DNA from: Aphanothece sacrum FPU1 | GTDB taxonomy: Bacteria > Cyanobacteriota > Cyanobacteriia > Cyanobacteriales > Microcystaceae | DNA: 64,000 nucleotides | Direction of reading: 5' to 3' | Assembly: GCF_003864295.1 (NCBI RefSeq) | Contig: NZ_BDQK01000003.1 | Span: 62,001-126,000 of the forward strand | Shown: positions 36,108 through 44,874 of the stretch, piece by piece | Layout: the number at the start of each line of letters is the position of its first letter | Position numbering within the stretch: position 1 is the stretch's first letter | Position numbers and translations under genes: made by a program | Notes under the pieces: generated by a model | Told to the model about the DNA's origin: nothing | The model's input: the letters and a program-made list of their open reading frames with translations, nothing else | The model's database searches: none

Positions 36108-37631
36108 TTAAGTTAAACGTCTTATGGCTTCTAGAAGTCCTCTGGCTTTACTGATGGTTTCTTCGTATTCCGTTTCGGGATCAGAATCAGCCACTAAACC
36201 GGCCCCTGCTTGAACAAACACCTGATGTTGATTGCCTCCTAGAGATCTGACTACCATAGTACGAATAGTTATGGCCGTATTAAGTTGTCTTTCAAAATCA
36301 TAATAACCATAAATTCCTGAATAGGGGCCTCGTCGTTCCGGTTCAAGTTCATGGATAATTTCCATGGCCCGAATTTTGGGCGCACCACTGACAGTTCCGG
36401 CCGGAAAACAAGCCTTCAGTAAGTCCCAGGCAGTCTTATTAGGGGCTAATTCTCCGATAACGTTACTAACGATGTGCATCACATGAGAGTATCGCTCAAT
36501 GACCATTAATTCGTCAACCGTGACACTTCCTTCGAGACATACCCGGCCCAAATCATTACGCCCTAAATCCACTAACATCACGTGTTCAGCGATTTCTTTG
36601 GGATCTTGCAGTAAATCTTGAGCTAATGCTTGATCTTCTGTGACGGTTTTACCCCGTCTTCGAGTTCCGGCAATGGGTCTTAGAGTTGTTTTAATGTGAT
36701 TTTCGTCCGTTTGTTCCGCTTTAACCATAATTTCGGGACTTGACCCGATAATTTGCCAATCCCCAAAATTATAATAAGCCATGTAAGGAGAAGGATTGAT
36801 CAATCTGAGGGAACGATAGAGATTAAAAGGATTATCACTATAAATAGCCCGTAAACGTTGAGAAATGACCACCTGAAAGATATCTCCGGCCCTGATGTAG
36901 TCCTTAGCGCGACGGACATTATCACAAAATTGCGATCGCTGAGTATTACTTTCATACACTAAAGGCTCAACTTCAGGCGATTTCTGGTTTAATTCTAATA
37001 TTTTGGCTTCTATGGGTAAAGGAAGTTGTAACTTCAACACCAATTTCGTCACGCGATCGCAAGCGTCTTGATAAGCATCTTCTCGACTAACAGTAGTATC
37101 TCGTAAATCTCCATAGGCGATCGCCCAAATTTTCCGTTTTACCTGATCAAAAATAATCAGATTATCAACTTGCATCCAGACCCCATCGGGCAAATCTTCA
37201 TCTTTTAGGGGATAAACAGGGACTCTTGACTCGATCCATTGAATTAGTTCATAACCCCAAAAACCGAACAAACCGCCGATACCTGATGGGAGTTCAGGTA
37301 AAGTGACGGGAACAATAGGGCCAATACACTCAGTTAAGATCTCAAAGGGGTTGCCTTCAAACACTTTAACAGTGCCATCTCGATGAGTCTGGGTAGTAGT
37401 ATGACCTCTAGTTTCTAATATCCAAACCGGATCACAACCCAAAAAACTGTAACGTCCGAGATTTTCTCCCCCTTCCACCGATTCTAATAAAAAACTATAA
37501 GGGCGATCGCCACATACTTTATACCAGGAAGAAACAGGGGTTTCCAAATCAGCCACCCATTCTTGATACACCGGAATAAAATTGCCTTGTTCAGCTAAAG
37601 CAGAAAACTGCTCAAAATCGGGAAAAATCAT
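36108..37631 (-). CDS. trpE: Anthranilate synthase component I
   Basis: The 507-residue chorismate-utilising enzyme makes anthranilate with a glutamine amidotransferase partner. It shows the MIFPDFEQFSALAEQGNFIPVYQEW N-terminus, FRSPEIMV-like SSPEIMVKAE, RPIAGTRRRGKTVTEDQALAQDLLQDPKEIAEHVMLVDLGRNDLGRV (~325-375) and FPAGTVSGAPKIRAMEII. The LLESVEGGENLGRYSF motif is the tryptophan feedback site. It lies 146 bp downstream of psaD on the same strand, a pairing also known from Synechocystis. Confidence 0.95.
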   Translation of the reverse strand: MIFPDFEQFSALAEQGNFIPVYQEWVADLETPVSSWYKVCGDRPYSFLLESVEGGENLGRYSFLGCDPVWILETRGHTTTQTHRDGTVKVFEGNPFEILTECIGPIVPVTLPELPSGIGGLFGFWGYELIQWIESRVPVYPLKDEDLPDGVWMQVDNLIIFDQVKRKIWAIAYGDLRDTTVSREDAYQDACDRVTKLVLKLQLPLPIEAKILELNQKSPEVEPLVYESNTQRSQFCDNVRRAKDYIRAGDIFQVVISQRLRAIYSDNPFNLYRSLRLINPSPYMAYYNFGDWQIIGSSPEIMVKAEQTDENHIKTTLRPIAGTRRRGKTVTEDQALAQDLLQDPKEIAEHVMLVDLGRNDLGRVCLEGSVTVDELMVIERYSHVMHIVSNVIGELAPNKTAWDLLKACFPAGTVSGAPKIRAMEIIHELEPERRGPYSGIYGYYDFERQLNTAITIRTMVVRSLGGNQHQVFVQAGAGLVADSDPETEYEETISKARGLLEAIRRLT

Positions 37632-37777
37632 GGTTAAGAGCTAATGTTAAGAGATCGGACAAGGAGAGGAAGGAGAAAGGGAGACAAGAGAGAGAGGGAT
37701 TTTTTGCCCAAATCTCCCATAGTCCCCAAACCTCCCCACACTCCCTATCTCATCAAGAAGTTAGGGGACGTAAAAAA

Positions 37778-38206
37778 TTAAACGTCACAAGGTGCTTTAC
37801 CGGAGAATTTGAGGGTAACAGGTTCAGGGTTGCTACCAATATTTCTGTCTTTCTTGCCGTTAAATTCCCGGCCTTGATTGACTTTTTCGGGAAATACTCC
37901 ATCGGCAGGATGAAGATATTGTACTTCTCCACTGGGATAGACCCGGTAAATTTTATAGTTGTCGATTTTGGGTTTGAACTTAGTACGTAACTGAGTTCCC
38001 AAGGCCAGACATTGCTCTTTACGAGCTAAATACAGGAGATTGTCGCCTTCATTCATGATAGCGGCTCCACCTGTAGGCATCTCAAAGACTTGCTCTGTAG
38101 AGCTTGTCCAGGTGATAGCGTATTTTTCTTCACGCTCAGCTTTCGAGAGTAAGCCGCCAGTGCTACCACCGAATTTAGGTAGTTGTCCTTGAAGTTCTTC
38201 TGCCAT
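37778..38206 (-). CDS. psaD: Photosystem I subunit II (PsaD)
   Basis: The 142-residue stromal-side PSI subunit docks ferredoxin. It begins [33 protein letters not shown] and has the basic ferredoxin-binding part [35 protein letters not shown]. Length matches cyanobacterial PsaD. AAGGA is 11-15 bases before the ATG. A consensus-like promoter is at 38254-38282. Confidence 0.97.
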   Translation of the reverse strand: MAEELQGQLPKFGGSTGGLLSKAEREEKYAITWTSSTEQVFEMPTGGAAIMNEGDNLLYLARKEQCLALGTQLRTKFKPKIDNYKIYRVYPSGEVQYLHPADGVFPEKVNQGREFNGKKDRNIGSNPEPVTLKFSGKAPCDV

Positions 38207-38253
38207 GGTAATGTTATTCCTTCAAAAAGGTGTTTTAGGGCATGGTATCACTG

Positions 38254-38282
38254 AGATAACCTTTGTTACCTAGCTTTGTCAA
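38254..38282 (-). promoter_or_regulatory. Promoter of psaD
   Basis: On the minus strand TTGACA (38277-38282) is 17 bases from TTATCT (38254-38259). The leader would be about 40 bases. No clear HLR1 repeats (TTACAA pairs) are seen in the usual position. Confidence 0.6.
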
Positions 38283-38349
38283 GAACTGTAACAAAAGGCC
38301 CCTGGAATGGCTAAAAATCATCAGCAACAGAATTTACAAACCAACAGAT

Positions 38350-38487
38350 TGTAGGATGGGTTGGCAAGGCTGAAGGAAGATTGCTGAAATTTAGGGAACC
38401 CGCGTGCCGTAACCCATCATTTATCGTCTTCTGGTGATGGGTTACGCTGGGCTAACCCATCCTATAAGTTTTATCTAATAAGCTTTT
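38350..38487. repeat. Dispersed TAACCCATC repeats in the psaD-psbV gap
   Basis: GATGGGTT and AACCCATC arms recur between 38350 and 38465, and 38436-38487 matches 10813-10864 with about four mismatches over 52 bp. The other part of this ~430-bp divergent gap holds the psaD promoter; no clear psbV promoter was identified. Confidence 0.65.
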
Positions 38488-38633
38488 TCAATAAAGTGTG
38501 TCCAGGGATGGCATGATAGTTAATGATAACTTTCAATCTTGTTTAGACTTACGCCCTTGGGTCTATTCAGATTGAGATGGGGCCGATTACACGATTTATC
38601 ATGACAAAATCAATCACTTTGAGGAGAACAATA

Positions 38634-39116
38634 GTGAAACGATTCTTTTTAGTTGCGATCGCAACAGTATTTTTCTTTTTGCAATTTCAACTTAATCCAG
38701 CCAACGCCATAGTATTGACTGAAGATACTCTTACCATTCCTTTAAATGAGTCAGGATCAAAGACTGTCTTTAAAGCTGAACAATATACTAATGGTAATAG
38801 ACTGTTCATTCAAGAATGTACTCAATGTCATCTACAAGGTAAAACAAAAACTAACAATAATGTGAGTTTAGGACTCGCTGATTTAGGGAAAGCAGAACCT
38901 CCCCGTGATAATTTGTTAGCTTTGATTGATTACTTAGAAAACCCTACCAGTTATGATGGCGAAGATGACTATAAGGAATTACATCCTAATGTGAGTCGCC
39001 CTGATATCTATCCTGAGTTGAGAAACTGGACTAAACAAGATGTCGAGGATGTGGCAGGTTATATGCTAATTGCCCCCAGACTTGACCAAAGATGGGGCGG
39101 TACCATTTATTTCTAA
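38634..39116 (+). CDS. psbV: Photosystem II cytochrome c550 (PsbV)
   Basis: The lumenal extrinsic PSII subunit is read as 160 residues from GTG 38634. AGGAG lies 7 bases upstream, and the product starts MKRFFLVAIA as in other PsbV. Longer ATG frames (38577, 38601) would add residues before the signal peptide. Cleavage after NPANA (residue 25) gives a mature protein where CTQCH is Cys37-Cys40-His41 and the second heme ligand is His92, exactly the published numbering. The C-terminus APRLDQRWGGTIYF is invariant-like. Confidence 0.95.
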   Translation: MKRFFLVAIATVFFFLQFQLNPANAIVLTEDTLTIPLNESGSKTVFKAEQYTNGNRLFIQECTQCHLQGKTKTNNNVSLGLADLGKAEPPRDNLLALIDYLENPTSYDGEDDYKELHPNVSRPDIYPELRNWTKQDVEDVAGYMLIAPRLDQRWGGTIYF

Positions 39117-39155
39117 TCTGTCTTATAACCTTCATTTAACTCCTATTTTGTTAAC

Positions 39156-39184
39156 ATCTCTCTAGACTCTCTAGGGAGATTTTT
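39156..39184 (+). terminator. Rho-independent terminator of psbV
   Basis: ATCTCTCTAGA pairs with TCTAGGGAGAT (one G-T pair) around a CTC loop and is followed by TTTT. It lies 40 bases after the psbV stop. Confidence 0.8.
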
Positions 39185-39295
39185 CTATAATTGATCCCCC
39201 TAAATCCCCTTTTAAAAGCAGTTTTCTTTGTCGGTTTTGGTTTCTTTTTGCTAATCGTCTATGATAAGTAAAGCAATAAAACTTTACTTATCTTC

Positions 39296-40750
39296 ATGAG
39301 TTCAATAGAACTAAAGCTCAAATCTCTGAAAAATATCGTAAAAAATAGCCTTCTGTTTGGGAATGAACCAACTCCTGAACTATTAGCTATCCTTAACGTT
39401 TATTTTGTGCAAGGAATCCTCGGTTTAGCCCGTTTAGCAGTTAGTTTCTTTCTCAAAGATGATTTAGGGTTAACTCCCGCCCAAATGGGGGCATTAATTG
39501 GGGTTGCGGCTATCCCTTGGATTATAAAACCTGTTTTTGGCTTTCTTTCGGACGGTTTGCCTTTATTTGGCTATCGTCGTCGTTCTTATATGATACTTTC
39601 GGGATTATTGGGCAGTTTATCTTGGATAATTTTAGCAACTGTCGTTCATAATGTTTGGTCAGCGACTTTAACTCTTTTATTAACGTCTATATCTGTAGCT
39701 ATTAGCGATGTTATTGTAGACTCTTTAGTAGTAGAAAGGGCCCGTAAAGAATCTTTAGACAAAGCAGGTTCCCTACAATCATTAGCTTGGGGAATGTCTG
39801 CTGTGGGAGGTCTAATCACGGCTTATTTAAGTGGGTGGTTATTACAACATTTCAGTAATCAAACTGTTTTTGAAATTACCGCAATTTTCCCCTTTATTGT
39901 TTGTGCTTCTTCCTGGTTAATTTCGGAGGAACCTATTGCTAAAAATTCAACAAATTCTTCTGCTTATTCTTTCCCCATTAAAGAACAAAGTAAACAACTT
40001 TGGCAAGCCATAACCCAAAAATCTATTCTCTTGCCTACTTTGTTTATTTTTATCTGGCAAGCAACTCCTAATTCTGAGTCAGCTTTCTTTTATTTTACTA
40101 CCAATGAATTAGGCTTTCAACCAGAATTTTTAGGACGAGTTCGTTTAGTCAGTAGTTTGGCGGCATTATTAGGAATTTGGGTTTATCAAAGATTCCTTAA
40201 AACTGTTTCTTTTAGAATAATTCTCGGCTGGAGTATCATCATTTCTTCTGGATTAGGTATGACAACCTTATTATTAGTTACTCATACCAATAGACTAATA
40301 GGAATTGATGATCATTGGTTTAGTTTAGGGGATAGTCTTATTCTGTCTGTTGCTGGTCAAATTGCTTTTTTACCAGTTTTAGTTTTATCTGCCAGATTAT
40401 GTCCTAAAGGAATTGAAGCAACTCTCTTTGCTTTATTAATGTCTTTTACTAATTTATCAGCCTTATTATCTCATGAATTAGGAGCATTATTAACTCATTT
40501 ATTAGGAGTCACAGAAACAAATTTTGATAAGCTTTGGTTATTGGTCATGATTACCAATTTATCAACTTTATTGCCCTTACCTTTAATTCGTTGGCTACCT
40601 AATACTGATCCTCAAACTCAAGAAAAAGAAGCTAAAGGCAAAATAATGTCTCCTTCAGAAGTTTATGAAAATCATACTTTAGGTGCATCTATTGGAGAGT
40701 CAATTATACCCGAATTAATTCCTGATTTTATTACCAATCAGGAGCGATAA
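39296..40750 (+). CDS. Folate-biopterin transporter (BT1/FBT) family protein
   Basis: The 484-residue protein has about 12 transmembrane spans. FBT signatures are FLKDDLGLTPAQMGALIGVAAIPWIIKPVFGFLSDGLPLFGYRRRSYMILSG (~50-100) and the SDVIVDSLVVERAR segment (~140-155). Family members move folates or pterins; substrate here is inferred. A carotenoid oxygenase gene follows after 42 bp. Confidence 0.88.
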   Translation: MSSIELKLKSLKNIVKNSLLFGNEPTPELLAILNVYFVQGILGLARLAVSFFLKDDLGLTPAQMGALIGVAAIPWIIKPVFGFLSDGLPLFGYRRRSYMILSGLLGSLSWIILATVVHNVWSATLTLLLTSISVAISDVIVDSLVVERARKESLDKAGSLQSLAWGMSAVGGLITAYLSGWLLQHFSNQTVFEITAIFPFIVCASSWLISEEPIAKNSTNSSAYSFPIKEQSKQLWQAITQKSILLPTLFIFIWQATPNSESAFFYFTTNELGFQPEFLGRVRLVSSLAALLGIWVYQRFLKTVSFRIILGWSIIISSGLGMTTLLLVTHTNRLIGIDDHWFSLGDSLILSVAGQIAFLPVLVLSARLCPKGIEATLFALLMSFTNLSALLSHELGALLTHLLGVTETNFDKLWLLVMITNLSTLLPLPLIRWLPNTDPQTQEKEAKGKIMSPSEVYENHTLGASIGESIIPELIPDFITNQER

Positions 40751-40792
40751 ATAATGTATAATTAATAATTGGTAAACTATTAACTATTACTT

Positions 40793-42277
40793 ATGACAAA
40801 TTTATTAACAAAAAACGAAAATGAAAGATCCTATAACCTTGAACAATGGAAACAAGGTTATCAATCTCAACCCCATGAATATGATTATTTCATTGATGAT
40901 ATTGATGGGGAAATTCCCCCCGAATTACAAGGAACTTTATTCCGTAATGGCCCGGGTTTATTAGACGTTCAAGGAATACCATTAAAACATCCTTTTGATG
41001 GAGATGGGATGATTTGTGCAATCTCATTTCTATCTGATGGAAAAGTTCATTTTCGTAATCGTTTTGTTCAGACTGAAGGTTATGTTAAAGAACAAAAAGC
41101 AGGAAAAATGCTCTATCGGGGAGTATTTGGTAGTCAAAAACCTGGAGGATGGTTTAATAATTTTCTGGATATAAAAATCAAAAATATTGCAAATACTAAT
41201 ATTATATATTGGGGAGATAAATTACTAGCACTTTGGGAAGCGGCTGAACCCTATAGACTAGATCCAGCTACTTTAGAAACTCTTGGATTAGATTATTTAG
41301 ACGGAACATTAAACCCTGGTGATTCTATTTCTGCTCATCCTTGTATTGATCCTACTTGTGAGTTAGATAATGGACAACCTTGTTTAGTTAACTACTCTAT
41401 TAAACCAGGATTTTCTAGTAAAATAACTGTCTATGAATTTGCCAAAAGTGGTGAATTATTGCGGAGTCATTCCCATAGTATTCCTGGCTTTTGTTTTATC
41501 CATGATTTTGCTATTACATCCCATTATTGTATATTTTTACAAAATTCTGTCACCTTTAATCCTTTACCCTATATCTTAGGATTTTGTGGGGCAGGAGAAT
41601 GTGTTGATTTTCATCCTAACCAACCCACTCGCTTAATTATTATTCCACGAACTCCTCCCTATGAAGATATAAGAATAATAGAAACTCAAGCAGGTTTTGT
41701 TTTTCATCATGCTAATGCTTTTGAAGAAGGAAAAACTATTTATTTAGACTCTATTTGTTATGCTTCTTTGCCGCAAATGAAACCTGAAGATAATTATCAA
41801 AAAGTAGATTTTGATACCTTAGATCCAGGTAAATTATGGCGATTTACTATTGATTTAAACAAGAATACAGTGCAGAATAAATTATTAGAAAATCGTTCTT
41901 GTGAATTTCCTAATCTTCATCCCGATAAAATAGGACGAGATTACCGTTATTTATACCTGGGAACTACTCATAATTCTCTAGGAAATGCTCCCTTGCAAGC
42001 TATTCTTAAACTTGATGTAAAAACCAAAGAAAGACAAGTGCATTCTTTTGCGCCTCAAGGTTATGTTGGTGAACCGATTTTTGTTCCTAAACCTAATGGG
42101 ACATCAGAAGATGAAGGATGGGTATTAACCCTGGTTTATGATGGGATTCGTCATCGTTCGGATCTGGTTATTTTAGATGGACAAAATTTAGAAAAAAGTC
42201 CTCTTGCCACCTTACATCTTAAACATCATATTCCCTATGGTTTACATGGAAATTGGACAAATGAAGTGTTTATTTAA
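40793..42277 (+). CDS. Carotenoid cleavage oxygenase family protein
   Basis: The 494-residue seven-bladed propeller enzyme has Fe(II)-binding His in SAHPCID, FIHDFAIT, FHHANAFEE and GLHGNW near the C-terminus. The entrance PPELQGTLFRNGPG (~42-55) and DGDGMICAISF are family marks. It cleaves carotenoid or apocarotenoid double bonds; the product cannot be told. It is preceded closely by the FBT gene, and the two may be co-transcribed. Confidence 0.9.
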   Translation: MTNLLTKNENERSYNLEQWKQGYQSQPHEYDYFIDDIDGEIPPELQGTLFRNGPGLLDVQGIPLKHPFDGDGMICAISFLSDGKVHFRNRFVQTEGYVKEQKAGKMLYRGVFGSQKPGGWFNNFLDIKIKNIANTNIIYWGDKLLALWEAAEPYRLDPATLETLGLDYLDGTLNPGDSISAHPCIDPTCELDNGQPCLVNYSIKPGFSSKITVYEFAKSGELLRSHSHSIPGFCFIHDFAITSHYCIFLQNSVTFNPLPYILGFCGAGECVDFHPNQPTRLIIIPRTPPYEDIRIIETQAGFVFHHANAFEEGKTIYLDSICYASLPQMKPEDNYQKVDFDTLDPGKLWRFTIDLNKNTVQNKLLENRSCEFPNLHPDKIGRDYRYLYLGTTHNSLGNAPLQAILKLDVKTKERQVHSFAPQGYVGEPIFVPKPNGTSEDEGWVLTLVYDGIRHRSDLVILDGQNLEKSPLATLHLKHHIPYGLHGNWTNEVFI

Positions 42278-42302
42278 GAGTAGTTTGTCGGTTAAATTAT
42301 GC

Positions 42303-42494
42303 GGTTCTACCGAACTTAGTAGGATGTAAAAGGATTACAAATTACAGGCTTAAACCCGCTCAGGGTTAAGCTATAGGAACTAAGCCTGGCCACCCAGGCT
42401 TAAAATTAGGCTGTGTAGACAGCCTTTGTGCTTATAGAATAAGGCTTTAGCCTGTATTGATTTATTAATTTTACATGACAAGTTCGGTAGAACC
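42303..42494. repeat. 192-bp element with 15-bp perfect inverted ends
   Basis: GGTTCTACCGAACTT (42303-42317) and AAGTTCGGTAGAACC (42480-42494) are exact inverted repeats. The interior has further AGGCTTAAA/TTTAGCCTG-type short inverted segments and no coding frame. It looks like a MITE. The remaining gap to 42726 has AAGTAAGTCGAAGTAAGCCGAAGT short repeats. Confidence 0.6.
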
Positions 42495-42726
42495 AACTTG
42501 TCGAGTAGTTCCTATAGGAATCTCCCAGGAAAATGGCGATGCACTGAGGGATTTGTACTGAGAGACTCGTACTGAGCGCAGTCAAAGTAAGTCGAAGTAA
42601 GCCGAAGTGACGAGATTTTAAACCCAAATTTCTGATAAAATTGAACGAGATTGGCGATCGCCTGTTAATTCAGGCGAGGACATTGGGCATATTGAAAATG
42701 ACTTACCTAAATTGTGGAGACAATCT

Positions 42727-44460
42727 ATGAATCCTGTTATTGCTATGGTTATAGGGTTAATTATTGGGGCTATCGGGGGTTTCTTCTGGGTTCAGTCTTC
42801 CCAACGGAAGCTACAAAACGCAGAAAGTAAATTAGCACGTACAGAGAAAGCTCTAGCCGAAAGTGAAGCACAACTGCAACAATTACAACAATCTCCGTCG
42901 GATCTGCAAAAGATTGAAACTTCCCATCGTCATCTAGTACAAGAGATAGAGAAAAACCATCAACAAGAACTAGAAGAACTCGCCAGGGTGAAAACACAAC
43001 TGGAAGGGAGTATTCACGAGACTGAACAATCCTATCAAGTTCGTATCCAAAACATTGAACAATCTTATCAAACCCGTATTCAGGAGATTGAACAATCTTA
43101 TCAAACCCGTATTCAGGAACTTCAGACGCTTCAAGTCCATGGACAAACCATAGAAGAAAGCCTTGGTCAAATTCAAGCTTATCAAGAGCAAATTCAAGAA
43201 TTACAGCAAATTAATCAACAAGAGATTGCAGCCTTACAATCGGCTCATCAAAACCAACTTAGAGAAATAGAACAAGCTCATCAAACTCAACTGCGAGATA
43301 TTGAATCTGCTTATCAAGGACAAATTCTTGAATTACAACAAGCTCACGAAGAAAAAATTCAAGCCTTACAACCAACCCCTTCATTTTCTTCTGAATCGAC
43401 TTCAGACAGCATGAGCGCGACAAATGTCATGATGGGAGTAGGGGGAGCGATGGGAGTCGTTGCGGGGTTTGCGGGGTTAGCTGCTTTAGCAAATCAAGAA
43501 GAAGTTAGAGAAGATGAACCTATTGATGAATCTGTCTCAGACGAAGGGGAGAACATTTTAGAGGCTAACAATACCGCCGAATCAACTCAAACTTTCCCAG
43601 AAATGGGTGAGGTTGAAATCTCCGATGAATTCTTTTTTCCAGAAACTCCCGAAATAGCCTCAAAAGACTTGGCTAGTGGTGACTTTTTTGGGGAACAATC
43701 AGAGAATAACCTGGAAGAATTAGCCTTTGTTTCCAAAGAAACTGAGCAGATGGATATGGATTTCTCGAATTTCCGGGAAAATGAGCCAGTTTCCTCTGAT
43801 GCTTCCGAAGACTTGGCTAATGCTGACTTTTTTGGGGAACAACCAGAGAATAATCTGGAAGAATTAGCCTTTGTTTCCGAAGAAACTGAGCAGATGGATA
43901 TGGATTTCTCGAATTTCCGGGAAAATGAATCAGTTTCCTCTGATGCTTCTGAAAATTTGGCTATTGCCGACTTTTTTGGGGAACAACCAGACGAGCATAT
44001 TGAAGACCTTTCTTCAGAATTGACGGCCGACACCACAAATGACTCTTTTATTGACTTGTTTAAGGAAGAGGAAAGCAAAGAAGATTTAGACTTTTTGGAA
44101 ATGCTGCCAACTTCAGAAGAAAAAAGCATGGGGATAGAGAATTTCACCGAAACAGTTTCAGAAAAAGAACAAGACAAAGATCCCTTTGCTGATTTATTTG
44201 AACCAGAAAACGAATTAATCCCTAGTGATCTTAATGATCCTTTTGCTGATATCTTGGCAGAAGAAAATCCCCTAACTAATGATGAGTTTCTGAAAATGTT
44301 GCAAACTGATTCTGAGGACAAAGTAACTGATACTTTTAATGAATCAACAGAAGATTGGGATAATCTTTTTGATGATAATTCTACCAGCAATGGTCATTTA
44401 GAAGATGCTTTTAAAATAGGTGAAATGGTAGAATCTTCAAAATCTGATACTTCTACTTAA
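42727..44460 (+). CDS. Membrane-anchored coiled-coil protein with acidic 48-residue repeats
   Basis: The 577-residue protein has one N-terminal transmembrane helix (MNPVIAMVIGLIIGAIGGFFWV). A long Gln/Glu-rich coiled coil (~30-215) includes three near-copies of IEQSYQTRIQE. A short Gly/Ala-rich hydrophobic stretch (MMGVGGAMGVVAGFAGLAALA) follows, and then an acidic tail. The tail carries a 48-residue unit (DLANADFFGEQPENNLEELAF.. to ..SSDASE) 144 bp apart at 43669, 43813 and 43957. The third copy is partial. I do not recognise a family. ATG 42727 is preferred over TTG 42712. A terminator follows. Confidence 0.8.
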   Translation: MNPVIAMVIGLIIGAIGGFFWVQSSQRKLQNAESKLARTEKALAESEAQLQQLQQSPSDLQKIETSHRHLVQEIEKNHQQELEELARVKTQLEGSIHETEQSYQVRIQNIEQSYQTRIQEIEQSYQTRIQELQTLQVHGQTIEESLGQIQAYQEQIQELQQINQQEIAALQSAHQNQLREIEQAHQTQLRDIESAYQGQILELQQAHEEKIQALQPTPSFSSESTSDSMSATNVMMGVGGAMGVVAGFAGLAALANQEEVREDEPIDESVSDEGENILEANNTAESTQTFPEMGEVEISDEFFFPETPEIASKDLASGDFFGEQSENNLEELAFVSKETEQMDMDFSNFRENEPVSSDASEDLANADFFGEQPENNLEELAFVSEETEQMDMDFSNFRENESVSSDASENLAIADFFGEQPDEHIEDLSSELTADTTNDSFIDLFKEEESKEDLDFLEMLPTSEEKSMGIENFTETVSEKEQDKDPFADLFEPENELIPSDLNDPFADILAEENPLTNDEFLKMLQTDSEDKVTDTFNESTEDWDNLFDDNSTSNGHLEDAFKIGEMVESSKSDTST

Positions 44461-44493
44461 AAAACTTATTTATTTATTTGACTAAAATCCTGT

Positions 44494-44528
44494 AGCGGCA
44501 AAACACAATGTGTTTTGCCGCTCTTTTT
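44494..44528 (+). terminator. Strong rho-independent terminator
   Basis: A 13-bp perfect stem (AGCGGCAAAACAC / GTGTTTTGCCGCT) with an AAT loop is followed by CTTTTT. It lies 33 bases after the coiled-coil gene's stop. Confidence 0.88.
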
Positions 44529-44567
44529 GTAAGTAAGTAAGTAGACAAAATTAATTATATAAAATAT

Positions 44568-44632
44568 GTAGGGGCGGGTTTTTTACATAAATCCATGATT
44601 CTCACCAAAAAACTCAATAAACCCGCCCCTAC
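44568..44632 (-). repeat. 65-bp palindrome-ended repeat, copy 2
   Basis: This is the inverted counterpart of 5405-5469 (60 of 65 bases the same). It begins GTAGGGGCGGGTTTTTTACA and ends AAACCCGCCCCTAC. The 414-bp gap 44461-44874 otherwise holds the terminator and presumably the promoter of the next gene; nothing else is seen. Confidence 0.75.
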
Positions 44633-44874
44633 GCATCACGACCCCAAAAACCATTATTAGCGCAATTCTAAAATTTTTCCAGCAATACCTTGGCATAATG
44701 ACAAATTAACGCTATCATTAGCCAGCCCTGATTGGAGTAAGAGAGTTTCCTAACTAAAAAAATCAGTAATGTCAAAATTTAGAAATAGACTATACTGTTA
44801 AATTTAGCTAGGCGATAGGTCTTCTCTAACCTTCTCCGGTTAAGCATTAAGAAACTAACGTCGGTTGTCAATTC

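Noticed and set aside
42406-42627. 73-codon minus-strand frame in the gap before the coiled-coil gene
   Set aside because: It crosses the end of a MITE-like element, has no ribosome-binding site and no family resemblance.
43587-44390. A 267-codon open frame on the minus strand, serine-rich
   Set aside because: It is antisense to the acidic repeat region of the coiled-coil gene. Glu/Asp/Phe codons read backward give Ser/Lys/Leu, so the openness is a compositional shadow.
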